From contig CAUZEO010000322.1 in assembly GCA_963578625.1 (NCBI GenBank), forward strand, positions 1 through 6,098: 6,098 nucleotides of DNA. Direction: 5' to 3'. This stretch comes from CAUZEO01 sp963578625 (lineage in GTDB: Bacteria; Verrucomicrobiota; Kiritimatiellia; SLOV01). A program made the translations under genes and the position numbers. A model generated the notes under the pieces. That model did no database searches, was not told where the DNA came from, and was given only the letters and a program-made list of their open reading frames with translations. Below, one piece after another: positions 1 through 5,602 of the stretch (positions are counted from its first letter, which is position 1; each line of letters opens with the position of its first letter).

Positions 1-390
1 GCGAATTCGGCGATGCCGTTCATTCGGTATGACTTGGGGGACGTGGCGCAGATGCAGTCCGGACCAATCGGCCAGAGACGCATCGCCCGGGTCCTGGGTC
101 GTGAAGGCGAAATCATCAAGACATCCCGGGGTCGATCCGTGCACAGCACCTTTTTCTCCAAGCTGTTCAGGGATCATCCTGCCGTCAATCGATTTGAGGT
201 GGTCCAGGAAGAGAATTGCGAGTTGCGAATCCGAATTGAAAGAAAGAAAAACACCTGTGCTCCCGAAGAAAACGTATGGCGGGCGCAAATTGGAGAAATA
301 TTCGGCAGTTCCGTAGAGATCCATTTCGAATATGTCGACTCGATAGTTTCGCTGCCATCCGGAAAACGGCGAAGTGTTACCACGGCATAG
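1..390 (+). CDS. PaaK/CapK-like adenylate-forming enzyme, C-terminal part (5' end outside window)
   Basis: The frame is open from base 1, so this is the last 129 residues of a longer protein; the ATG at 13 is internal. Visible motifs are those of the C-terminal half of phenylacetate-CoA ligase-like adenylating enzymes. RYDLGD (residues 9-14) matches the hinge-proximal R-x-GD motif. LGREGEIIKTSRGRSVH (about 32-48) matches the 'GR.DD.I...G..VH' segment. LPSGKRR near the end holds the expected catalytic lysine (about K122). The segment 'SVHSTFFSKLFRD...V.RFEVVQE' resembles CapK-type members found in capsule and exopolysaccharide clusters more than true phenylacetate-CoA ligases. Family enzymes activate a carboxylate as acyl-AMP and usually pass it to CoA; the substrate here cannot be read. 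The Cys-rich 'PC.CGR' loop usual after the GD motif is absent (QSGPIGQRR instead). Downstream glycosyltransferases support a polysaccharide-modification role, by inference. Confidence 0.85.
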   Translation, partial: ANSAMPFIRYDLGDVAQMQSGPIGQRRIARVLGREGEIIKTSRGRSVHSTFFSKLFRDHPAVNRFEVVQEENCELRIRIERKKNTCAPEENVWRAQIGEIFGSSVEIHFEYVDSIVSLPSGKRRSVTTA

Positions 391-510
391 ATACGATTTG
401 TTCGTTGTTCCCCCGGGCACCCACGCGCTACGCTACTGTAACAGTCGAAAAATTCTGAAACGAGCCATCGCCCTGGCGGGGTGGGGTGGGGGGGGGATCC
501 ATCTCATTCA
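391..510. other. Intergenic region with G-rich tract before the DUF1579-like gene
   Basis: This is 120 nt between the stop of the CapK-like gene and the ATG at 511. No convincing -35/-10 pair or terminator is visible. A short perfect palindrome ACTGTAACAGT lies around 433-443. The last third is dominated by the G-rich tract annotated separately. The reading frame of the downstream gene is open from 442 (after a TAA at 439-441), so a GTG start at 481 is formally possible, but it would begin translation inside the G tract. Confidence 0.6.
475..496 (+). repeat. G-rich tract with potential quadruplex and 9-G homopolymer
   Basis: The plus strand has G runs of 4 (478-481), 4 (483-486) and 9 (488-496), separated by single T residues. 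The 9-G run can be split into two 4-G runs, so four G4 runs with one-base loops are available, which meets the usual intramolecular G-quadruplex pattern. The tract ends 14 nt before the ATG at 511, which lacks a normally spaced Shine-Dalgarno. Homopolymeric G runs are prone to slippage in replication and are also a common place for sequencing error. A regulatory effect is inference. Confidence 0.55.
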
Positions 511-945
511 ATGCCAAGCCACGAAGGCTCTAAACAGTTGCAGAGAATCAAGGCGCTCGAAGGTCCCTGGACCGGGTCCACCGTGACACATGAATCGACA
601 GCGATCTGCGCCGTCACCGCGGGTGGACGCGCAGTGATGGAAACTTTGCATCCGGGTTCGCCCATGGGAATGGTATCGGTTTGTTATGATACTGATGACG
701 GGGTTGCCATGACCCACTATTGCGCTCCCGGAAATCAGCCCTGCCTGGTTCAGAGCGACGTCTCGAGGAACTTGATCACGCTGGCACCCTCGAAAGATGC
801 CGCCATCGACGTTGGCACGGAAGAGCATATGCACGGGGTCACGTTTAAATTCTTGGGCAAAGACAAGATGGAAGCCATCTGGATCCATGACGAAGATGGA
901 GCACAAGCCGGCGAAGTGACTACGACGCTGACGCGACAGAAATAG
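511..945 (+). CDS. DUF1579-like small beta-barrel protein
   Basis: A 144-residue protein resembling the DUF1579/lipocalin-like group of small hypothetical proteins. Recognisable family positions include the N-terminal 'LEGPWTG' (W20, G22), 'VTAGGRAVMETLHPGSPMGM' (about 35-54), 'THYCAPGNQP' (68-77) and 'HMHGVTFKF' (106-114), closing with an acidic turn and a final strand. The biochemical role of this family is not established; ligand binding is assumed from the predicted barrel. I chose the ATG at 511 because the conserved domain begins about ten residues later; the alternative GTG at 481 would add a Gly/Trp-rich tail encoded by the G tract. No signal peptide is seen from either start, unlike many relatives, so the product should be cytoplasmic. 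It follows the CapK-like gene by 120 nt on the same strand and converges with the DUF1501 gene. Confidence 0.75.
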   Translation: MPSHEGSKQLQRIKALEGPWTGSTVTHESTAICAVTAGGRAVMETLHPGSPMGMVSVCYDTDDGVAMTHYCAPGNQPCLVQSDVSRNLITLAPSKDAAIDVGTEEHMHGVTFKFLGKDKMEAIWIHDEDGAQAGEVTTTLTRQK

Positions 946-1118
946 GTTTTGCCGGGTGCTGAATCGAACGTAGCTTGGGTTTCCAGCCCGAGCGGCGCAA
1001 GGGACGATCATGGAACGCGAATGAATGGAGCAAGCTTTATCTATTCCCCCTTCATGATCTCCTCTTGCTCCGGGTCGGCCTGGAAGGCCAACATCCTTTA
1101 CTCGCGCCGCGAGAGTGG
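946..1118. other. Convergent intergenic region with weak inverted repeats
   Basis: This 173-nt stretch lies between the 3' ends of the DUF1579-like gene (+) and the DUF1501 gene (-). It holds several imperfect palindromes: 973-979 with 987-993, GGAGCAAG (1027-1034) with CTTGCTCC (1064-1071, 29-nt loop), GGCCT (1077-1081) with AGGCC (1085-1089), and a GC-rich one at 1101-1113. None is followed by a T tract on either strand, so none is a clear intrinsic terminator. No convincing gene is present. Confidence 0.5.
973..993 (+). terminator. Possible terminator-like hairpin after the DUF1579-like gene
   Basis: GCTTGGG pairs with CCCGAGC across a 7-nt loop (seven pairs, one of them G-U in plus-strand RNA), starting 28 nt after the stop codon. 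There is no downstream T tract, so this would be an atypical terminator or only an mRNA-end hairpin. Confidence 0.2.
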
Positions 1119-2438
1119 CTACCCAATCACATCCAGCAGCGGGAATGGCTTTCGCAAGACATCCTTGCCGGGCGCGCGCAGGTGTTTTGCCAGGACCGTT
1201 GCGTAGACCGAGCGGAAATCCAACTGGTACTTCAAATCTCCACGTTCAAGATCACTCGGGGCCAGGCTGGGAAGGGTCCCATGTAGGCCCGCGATCAGGT
1301 TGCCACCGGCAAGAAACATCGGCGCAGCGGCGCCATGATCGGTTCCTCCGCTCGCGTTCTCCGACACGCGCCGGCCGAACTCGCTGAAAACCATCACCAT
1401 AACCCGGTTCAAATTTCCCTGTTTTTTCAGATCTTTGACAAATGCATTCAGAGAATCCCCGAACTCCACAAGTAATCTTTCATGCGCGCCCTTCTGATTC
1501 GTGTGCGTGTCATATCCACCTTGTGAGACGTAGTAGATTCGGGTGGGAAGTCCCCCGGCAATCATTTTCGATACCGACTTCAAATCGTTCGCCAGGCGAC
1601 CGTTCGGGTATCCTGTCGGGTTTTGGGCACTCCGAAGAATCCCGCGAATGTTGTCGCTGCTTACCTGTGCGTCCAGCGCGGTGCGCTCGAGAAAGTCCAA
1701 CGGATCTTCCGTGTTCGACTGGCCGCCGCCACCTCCCAGCGTGCCGATGGATGCACCGGCATCAGCCTCGTTGAGATTCATTGCCGCGAACAACCCGGAT
1801 TTTGCCTCCGCCGTCATGTCGTCCTCGTCAACTCCAACGAATCGATACTGATTTGGATCTCTGAAAGTAATTCCTTTTGGATTCGAAGCCGCGAAGGCCT
1901 GCGGTGTTTCATTGCCCAGACACACTGCAACACCTGCATCTTCGCCCTGGCAATGGTTGTCAAAGTACCGGCCGATCCATCCGTGTTGTTCATAGCGATC
2001 GGATTCCGAGGCGGTTTGCCAAATTTCCATTGACCGGAAATGAGATCGGTTTGGATTGGGGTAGCCAACACCCTGGATCACGGCCAGGTGTCCGTCGGAG
2101 TGGAGTTCATGCAGCCCTTTGAGGCCCGGATGAAGGCCGAAGTCGTCGTCCAGGGTGTGGCAGTCCCTCTTTGGGACACCGAGACGTGGCCGCACGCGGT
2201 AGTACTCGTCGTTTGTGTAGGGCACGACGGTGTTGAGCCCATCATTGCCGCCCGCGAGTTGGAGAACGACCAGGATCGGTCCGTCTTTTCCGTTGTCTGC
2301 CTGGAGCGCGCCGGATGCGGCGGCATGCAGTTCGTTCATCGTCGCCGCAAGAAACGAAGGCACGGTCCAGGTGAGGGCGCCTCCCACGAGGCCCGATCGC
2401 AGAAAACTGCGGCGCGTTTGAAAGGTCGTTTCACTCAT
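1119..2438 (-). CDS. DUF1501 family protein with twin-arginine signal
   Basis: A 439-residue DUF1501 protein, a normal length for the family. The N-terminus carries a Tat motif (TRRSFLRSG, residues 8-16) and a hydrophobic stretch to about residue 33, with likely processing near the Ala-rich 'HAAASG' (38-43), so export as a folded protein is expected. Family landmarks in order: 'LQLAGGNDGLNTVVPY' (59-74), 'NRSHFRSMEIWQTAS' (130-144), 'SQGGYDTHTNQ' (305-315), 'FSEFGRRVSENASGGTDHG' (351-369) and 'YQLDFRSVYATVL' (404-416). The TDHG and GGNDG motifs are consistent with the proposed relationship of DUF1501 to the alkaline phosphatase/sulfatase fold, but no activity is established. A Gly-rich linker (233-240) sits in the variable middle. 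The ATG at 2438 has a GAGG Shine-Dalgarno 7 nt upstream. It is the second gene of an operon, 20 nt after DUF1800, which almost always accompanies it. Confidence 0.93.
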   Translation of the reverse strand: MSETTFQTRRSFLRSGLVGGALTWTVPSFLAATMNELHAAASGALQADNGKDGPILVVLQLAGGNDGLNTVVPYTNDEYYRVRPRLGVPKRDCHTLDDDFGLHPGLKGLHELHSDGHLAVIQGVGYPNPNRSHFRSMEIWQTASESDRYEQHGWIGRYFDNHCQGEDAGVAVCLGNETPQAFAASNPKGITFRDPNQYRFVGVDEDDMTAEAKSGLFAAMNLNEADAGASIGTLGGGGGQSNTEDPLDFLERTALDAQVSSDNIRGILRSAQNPTGYPNGRLANDLKSVSKMIAGGLPTRIYYVSQGGYDTHTNQKGAHERLLVEFGDSLNAFVKDLKKQGNLNRVMVMVFSEFGRRVSENASGGTDHGAAAPMFLAGGNLIAGLHGTLPSLAPSDLERGDLKYQLDFRSVYATVLAKHLRAPGKDVLRKPFPLLDVIG

Positions 2439-2445
2439 AGGTTTG

Positions 2446-2449
2446 CCTC
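2446..2449 (-). promoter_or_regulatory. Ribosome binding site of the DUF1501 gene
   Basis: On the minus strand GAGG lies 7 nt before the ATG at 2438, inside the 20-nt gap after the DUF1800 stop. It supports this start and independent initiation within the shared transcript. Confidence 0.6.
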
Positions 2450-2458
2450 GATACAGTT

Positions 2459-4009
2459 TCAGGTCAGTTGGTATTGGGGTGTGCTCATCATGGCGTGTAC
2501 CACGGCGCGGATGTCGTCGTTCGACCAGGCATCAGGCCCAGGCAGATCGGCGAAGAACTGATCAAATGCCGCGACATCTTTCGGGCGAAGGTCGGATTGG
2601 AATAGCCGCCATTGTAAATGCTTTCTCGCGGTGTCTCGCGATGCCCTTGCTTCTTTGGGCAATACCATATCCGGCTTCATGACCGGCTGCGAAATTTCGG
2701 CGCGGCGTTTGCGCATTTCCTGCCTGCGGGTTCTTCGAATTTCGGCATCATCCATGTCCATCATGGGCTCCTGCATGAACATTCGTCCCATTTCCGGGCC
2801 GCCCAGTCCGCGATCCCCAAATACTTCCTTTACGCTGTCTCCACCTTCCACCAGAACGGACGCGAGGTTGTAGCGATGGAGCAGGTTCGCGGTGGTGATC
2901 CAGGCGGAGCCGCCTTCCCAGCCTTTCACGTTGGGTGGCTCGAAGAGAGTCTGTCCAAGGCTGGCAGCCATGTAGGTGCAGAGCCCCGGATCCGGCAGGG
3001 GCGATTCCAGAACCTTCAGCGAACCGATCAACCACTGAACCGGACTCTTGATCTGGGTTCTTCCCGCCCTGGTTGAGTAAAAGGCCTGGCTTCTGAACAT
3101 GGATTTCAATACCGGCCGGAGTTGGTATTCGTTGCTTCTCATTGTTGCCGCAAGTTCGTTGATGATTTCCGGCTCCGGATTCGAATACGCGAAAAACTCC
3201 CAGAGTTTTATCGACATGAATTCCGCGGCGGCGGGATGATCGAGAATCAATTTGATGATGTCTTCGCCGTCAAATCGGCCTGACTCGCCCATGAACGTTT
3301 TTACCCCGCCATCGTGATTTCGCGGAGCTTTGCGGAACGTTCTCGTCTCCCGATTTACGGTCCAACCCGTGAATGCGCGCGCGGCTTCGGCGATATCCTT
3401 TTCCGAGTAGTTGCCTTCGCCCAGGGTGAATAGTTCCATGAGTTCTCGAGCATAGTTTTCGTTTGGGGCTTTTTTTCTGGACTGCGCCCCATCCAAGTAT
3501 GAAAGCATGGCGGGGTCCTTGGATACGGCGACGACCAGGTCCTCGAATGAACCTGCCGCATTCTTCCGGAACATGGCATTCTGCCCATACATTATATGCG
3601 CGGACTTTACTTTCTCAAAGCTTGTGGCGAAGTGTCCGTGCCAGAAGAGCGTCAACTTCTCTTCCAGGGGACGAGGAGATGTTCGCATTCGCTCGAACCA
3701 CCATCCGCGAAGCTGGTTGATCCAAGCCTGGTTCAACCTTCGACGTTTTCTCTGCATTTCCCGCCGCTGTTCTTCGTCGGCGTCACGCATTTCGCGGCGG
3801 TTGGGAAGATCCGGAATAGGTTCGCGTGTGAAGGGAGGAGGTTCTAGACCGGCCCCGGTACCCTGATAGTCCACTAGATAATCAACCGCGCCGGTGGGGC
3901 CCAATTCATATAGTTCTTTGATTTCCGCCGGCGAGCCGCCGAATCCCGCGCGATTGAGCAGGTGTGCTACCCGCGCAAGGGTCCAATCCGATTTTGAGAT
4001 CTCATTCAA
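2459..4009 (-). CDS. DUF1800 family protein, TTG start
   Basis: A 516-residue DUF1800 protein, typical in length. Landmarks in order: 'AHLLNRAGFGGSPAEI' (15-30), 'LTLFWHGHFATSFEKV' (119-134), the signature 'NENYARELMELFTLGEGNY' (183-201) followed by 'IAEAARAFTGW' (206-216), 'KLWEFFAYSNPEPEII' (268-283), 'SPVQWLIGSLKVL' (322-334) and 'GQTLFEPPNVKGWEGGSAWI' (352-371), ending 'MMSTPQYQL'. The function is unknown; the family is nearly always paired with DUF1501, probably as partners. No ATG is available upstream before an in-frame stop (4043-4045), and the TTG at 4009 has AAGAGGT 8 nt before it, so TTG is the likely start. I see no clear signal peptide. Two variable segments are odd: a very basic/acidic stretch at about 71-91 and a Met-rich, charged stretch at about 407-448. 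First gene of the operon. Confidence 0.92.
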   Translation of the reverse strand: MNEISKSDWTLARVAHLLNRAGFGGSPAEIKELYELGPTGAVDYLVDYQGTGAGLEPPPFTREPIPDLPNRREMRDADEEQRREMQRKRRRLNQAWINQLRGWWFERMRTSPRPLEEKLTLFWHGHFATSFEKVKSAHIMYGQNAMFRKNAAGSFEDLVVAVSKDPAMLSYLDGAQSRKKAPNENYARELMELFTLGEGNYSEKDIAEAARAFTGWTVNRETRTFRKAPRNHDGGVKTFMGESGRFDGEDIIKLILDHPAAAEFMSIKLWEFFAYSNPEPEIINELAATMRSNEYQLRPVLKSMFRSQAFYSTRAGRTQIKSPVQWLIGSLKVLESPLPDPGLCTYMAASLGQTLFEPPNVKGWEGGSAWITTANLLHRYNLASVLVEGGDSVKEVFGDRGLGGPEMGRMFMQEPMMDMDDAEIRRTRRQEMRKRRAEISQPVMKPDMVLPKEARASRDTARKHLQWRLFQSDLRPKDVAAFDQFFADLPGPDAWSNDDIRAVVHAMMSTPQYQLT

Positions 4010-4017
4010 GGCGCTGT

Positions 4018-4024
4018 ACCTCTT
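4018..4024 (-). promoter_or_regulatory. Ribosome binding site that fixes the TTG start of the DUF1800 gene
   Basis: On the minus strand AAGAGGT ends 8 nt before the TTG at 4009. It is the best Shine-Dalgarno in the window and decides the start, since the nearest upstream ATG on this strand lies in another frame. Confidence 0.65.
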
Positions 4025-4050
4025 TTCAGGCGTATTCCTTCGCTATTACC

Positions 4051-4056
4051 AGTATA
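4051..4056 (-). promoter_or_regulatory. Candidate -10 box (TATACT) for the DUF1800-DUF1501 operon
   Basis: TATACT on the minus strand lies 41 nt before the TTG start, leaving room for a short leader carrying the Shine-Dalgarno. The matching -35 region (about 4073-4080) is AT-rich and a poor match to TTGACA, so this is only a candidate. The 151-nt divergent gap must also hold the promoter of the GT4 gene, for which I see no convincing boxes. Confidence 0.25.
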
Positions 4057-4140
4057 CAACGGTGGACACGGGCAATTATTGCACAGAAAACGCAGGGATT
4101 TATCTCGCCCGGGCCCTGCGCTGAATTTGCCGGGAATTGG

Positions 4141-4164
4141 ATGAAGGAGCCGAAACGGATGTGA
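4141..4164 (+). other. Possible 7-codon leader ORF overlapping the GT4 start
   Basis: ATG at 4141 opens a seven-codon frame (MKEPKRM) whose TGA at 4162-4164 overlaps the GTG start of the glycosyltransferase at 4161-4163 (ATGTGA junction). The Shine-Dalgarno proposed for the GTG lies inside this small frame. A short GGGA at 4132-4135 could serve the ATG. The overlap has the geometry of translational coupling, but a frame this short arises easily by chance. Confidence 0.25.
4144..4149 (+). promoter_or_regulatory. Shine-Dalgarno for the GT4 gene
   Basis: AAGGAG ends 11 nt before the GTG at 4161, slightly longer than the ideal spacing. It favours GTG at 4161 over the in-frame TTG at 4137, which has only a poor, too-close purine run upstream. 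Confidence 0.45.
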
Positions 4165-5279
4165 CAGTTTTTCCGGACAATCCTCGTATTTTACATGTCG
4201 TGCACGATCTTGCCCGTGGTGGCACGGAGGGCCAGTGCGTGTCCGTTGCGGTGAGTCAACCGCAGCAGTTTGTTGCCGTGGTCCGCGGCGGCGGCGAACT
4301 CAAGAGGGACGTGGCGAATACATGCGGCCCGCCATTCGAACTGGGTATTCGAAAAATGGTGAGGTTGCACACCCGCCGGCGAGTGCTTGCTCTCTCGGAG
4401 CACATCCGCCGTAACGGGATCGACCTCGTACATACGTGGGATTCGGACGGGTCGATCTTTGGGGCCGCCGCCGCCTGGCGCGCCGGCGTACGCTGGATCA
4501 CCAGCCGTCGCGACCTCGGGGAGATCTACTCATGGTGGAAACTCGCGCTCATGAAGCGCGCGGACCGTTACGCGGCCGCAGTGGTAGTGAATGCGGAGGC
4601 GATCCGCGCCAGGCTCCTGTCAGCCGGCATCCCGTCTGAACGTATCCGGCTCATTCGGAATTCGGTCGAGGTGGATCGGTTCGCACCGGATCCGGTGGGA
4701 TCCGGACGGAGGGGGCATCCGGATTCCGAAACGATTGCACTGGTGTCCCGGCTTGATCCCGAGAAGGATATTTCGATAGCCCTTCAGGCGCTGCAAAGGA
4801 TCATCCGGGTCCGGCGCGGGGCCATTCTGAAGATCGCCGGTGTCGGCCGTGAGCGAGATCGCTTGATCCGCCTTGCCGACTCGTTGGGGCTGGCCGGTTC
4901 GGTTGAGTTTCTGGGGAAAACCCGGAACGTTCCCGAGCTCCTGGCGGAGGCGCGCCTCGGCATTCTTACCTCACGATCAAATGAAGGATTAAGCAATGCG
5001 ATTTTGGAATACATGGCCGCATCGTTGCCGGCGGTGGTTACCGAATGCGGTGGAAACAGTGAGCTTGTGCGACATCGGGAAACCGGATACGTGGTACCGC
5101 CGGAGGACGCCGCCGCACTGGCGGACGCTGTTCTTCGCGTCCTCTCAAACCCCGGGCTTTCAGCAACGATGGGGTGCCGGGGACGTGAGATCGTAAAGCG
5201 TGATCACGCGCCGGCCGCGGTGCAAGACGCATACCGCAGCCTGTATGCCGAGGTTCATAAAGATGTAAACAGTACGTAG
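4161..5279 (+). CDS. Glycosyltransferase family 4 (GT-B fold)
   Basis: A complete 372-residue retaining GT4-type glycosyltransferase, counted from GTG at 4161; a TTG at 4137 would add eight residues. The N-terminal acceptor-binding Rossmann domain opens with 'RILHVVHDLARGGTEGQ' (9-25), the usual 'H...L..GG.E' start. 'IDLVHTWDSDGSIFGAAAAW' lies at 87-106. The C-terminal nucleotide-sugar domain begins at 'TIALVSRLDPEKD' (191-203), continues through 'KIAGVGRERDRL' and 'VEFLGKTRNVPELLAEA' (248-264), and holds the EX7E motif 'EGLSNAILE' (E275, E283) and 'TECGGNSELVRHRETGYVVPPED' (294-316). Such enzymes transfer a sugar from a nucleotide sugar to a lipid-linked or growing glycan at the cytoplasmic face. 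Donor and acceptor are not readable. It is divergent from the DUF1800 operon and convergent with a GT2 gene, fitting an exopolysaccharide locus. No membrane segments seen. Confidence 0.92.
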   Translation: MTVFPDNPRILHVVHDLARGGTEGQCVSVAVSQPQQFVAVVRGGGELKRDVANTCGPPFELGIRKMVRLHTRRRVLALSEHIRRNGIDLVHTWDSDGSIFGAAAAWRAGVRWITSRRDLGEIYSWWKLALMKRADRYAAAVVVNAEAIRARLLSAGIPSERIRLIRNSVEVDRFAPDPVGSGRRGHPDSETIALVSRLDPEKDISIALQALQRIIRVRRGAILKIAGVGRERDRLIRLADSLGLAGSVEFLGKTRNVPELLAEARLGILTSRSNEGLSNAILEYMAASLPAVVTECGGNSELVRHRETGYVVPPEDAAALADAVLRVLSNPGLSATMGCRGREIVKRDHAPAAVQDAYRSLYAEVHKDVNST

Positions 5280-5304
5280 TATCGGGATCACCCCGTCGGT
5301 GCTT

Positions 5305-5320
5305 TTCCCAAACTTGGGAA
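5305..5320 (+). terminator. Local hairpin after the GT4 gene, possible weak terminator
   Basis: TTCCCAAACTTGGGAA is a perfect palindrome (six pairs with a 4-nt loop) 25 nt after the GT4 stop, preceded by TT and followed by TTT. It is short and weak for an intrinsic terminator. It also forms part of the left outer arm of the larger inverted repeat, so the two folds are alternatives. Confidence 0.3.
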
Positions 5321-5416
5321 TTTGACCATAAACCTCCTTCGACATTCTCGATCTTGAGCATTCGGAATTCGCCATTTCCGACGCCGTGCAAACTCCTCAA
5401 GGTGGCAGAAACCGGG

Positions 5417-5430
5417 CAATGTCCAATGTC
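5417..5430 (+). repeat. Tandem heptamer CAATGTC x2
   Basis: Two perfect adjacent copies of CAATGTC lie in the right half of the inverted-repeat element; the second overlaps the 9-bp stem partner at 5425-5433. In the left half a comparable degenerate 7-nt series (CATTCGG, AATTCGC, CATTTCC) runs 5359-5379. Confidence 0.5.
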
Positions 5431-5520
5431 GAATACTCCATGCCGAATTTCCAAGTTCGGGGAAAGCACCGATGAAACAACAATCACACAACGCAACAAT
5501 GTGACAACTTTAAATCAGGA

Positions 5521-5541
5521 CTCGCCCCTCGCCCTTGTCCC
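5521..5541 (+). repeat. Tandem heptamers CTCGCCC, CTCGCCC, TTGTCCC
   Basis: Three 7-nt units in register, two identical and one sharing five of seven bases (TTGTCCC), followed by a more diverged TTTCCGG. The pattern is that of short tandem heptanucleotide repeats known from intergenic DNA of several bacterial groups, including STRR-type repeats of cyanobacteria. Confidence 0.5.
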
Positions 5542-5550
5542 TTTCCGGAG

Positions 5551-5574
5551 GGCTCCGCTACACGGGTTGGATAC
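5551..5574 (+). repeat. 24-nt direct repeat, copy 1
   Basis: Matches copy 2 (5603-5626) at 21 of 24 positions, 52 nt apart; all three differences are transitions. The shared core is CGCTACACGGGT. Only this copy is followed by the sequence that closes a hairpin (5561-5579). A small stem CGGAG/CTCCG (5546-5557) abuts its left end. Confidence 0.6.
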
Positions 5575-5579
5575 CCGTG
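5561..5579. repeat. Hairpin CACGGGT/ACCCGTG
   Basis: Perfect 7-bp arms around a 5-nt loop, overlapping direct-repeat copy 1. On the minus strand it begins 31 nt after the stop of the GT2 gene, so it may protect or end that transcript, but there is no T tract after it on either strand. Confidence 0.45.
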
Positions 5580-5602
5580 CCACGCCGAGGTTGCGCGCTT
5601 TA

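Larger units (their letters stand above)
5294..5474 (+). repeat. Nested inverted-repeat element, about 181 nt
   Basis: The outer arms 5294-5325 and 5443-5474 are reverse complements at 26 of 32 positions, with all six differences being transitions. Inside lie a perfect 9-bp stem (5338-5346 with 5425-5433, TTCGACATT/AATGTCGAA), an 8-bp stem (5351-5358 with 5396-5403, one G-U) and a terminal 6-bp hairpin (5362-5367 with 5376-5381, 8-nt loop). All four stems nest without crossing. No open frame, transposase or obvious target-site duplication is associated. It begins 15 nt after the GT4 stop. It could be a dispersed palindromic repeat, a MITE-like element, a bidirectional transcription barrier or a structured RNA; copies elsewhere in the genome cannot be seen here. 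Confidence 0.7.

Noticed and set aside
508..1011. A 167-codon open frame on the minus strand
   Set aside because: It is antisense to the DUF1579-like gene, shows no family motifs, is Arg/Cys/His-rich as expected of shadow frames, and overlaps a gene with clear family motifs.
1027..1071. Inverted repeat GGAGCAAG ... CTTGCTCC as a terminator
   Set aside because: The arms are perfect but the loop is 29 nt and neither side has a T tract; an 8-bp match at this distance can occur by chance.
1041..1094. A 17-residue minus-strand ORF (MLAFQADPEQEEIMKGE) just after the DUF1501 stop
   Set aside because: It is preceded directly by an in-frame TAA and has no properly spaced Shine-Dalgarno. Too short to support, although the acidic composition is not typical noise.
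4107..4114. GCCCGGGC palindrome as an operator between the divergent genes
   Set aside because: An 8-bp GC palindrome is expected at this composition, and no second half-site or spacing to a promoter supports an operator.
5038..5499. A 153-codon minus-strand open frame across the GT4 end and the inverted repeat
   Set aside because: It is antisense to conserved GT4 sequence and then reads through the palindromic element; no domain is recognisable.
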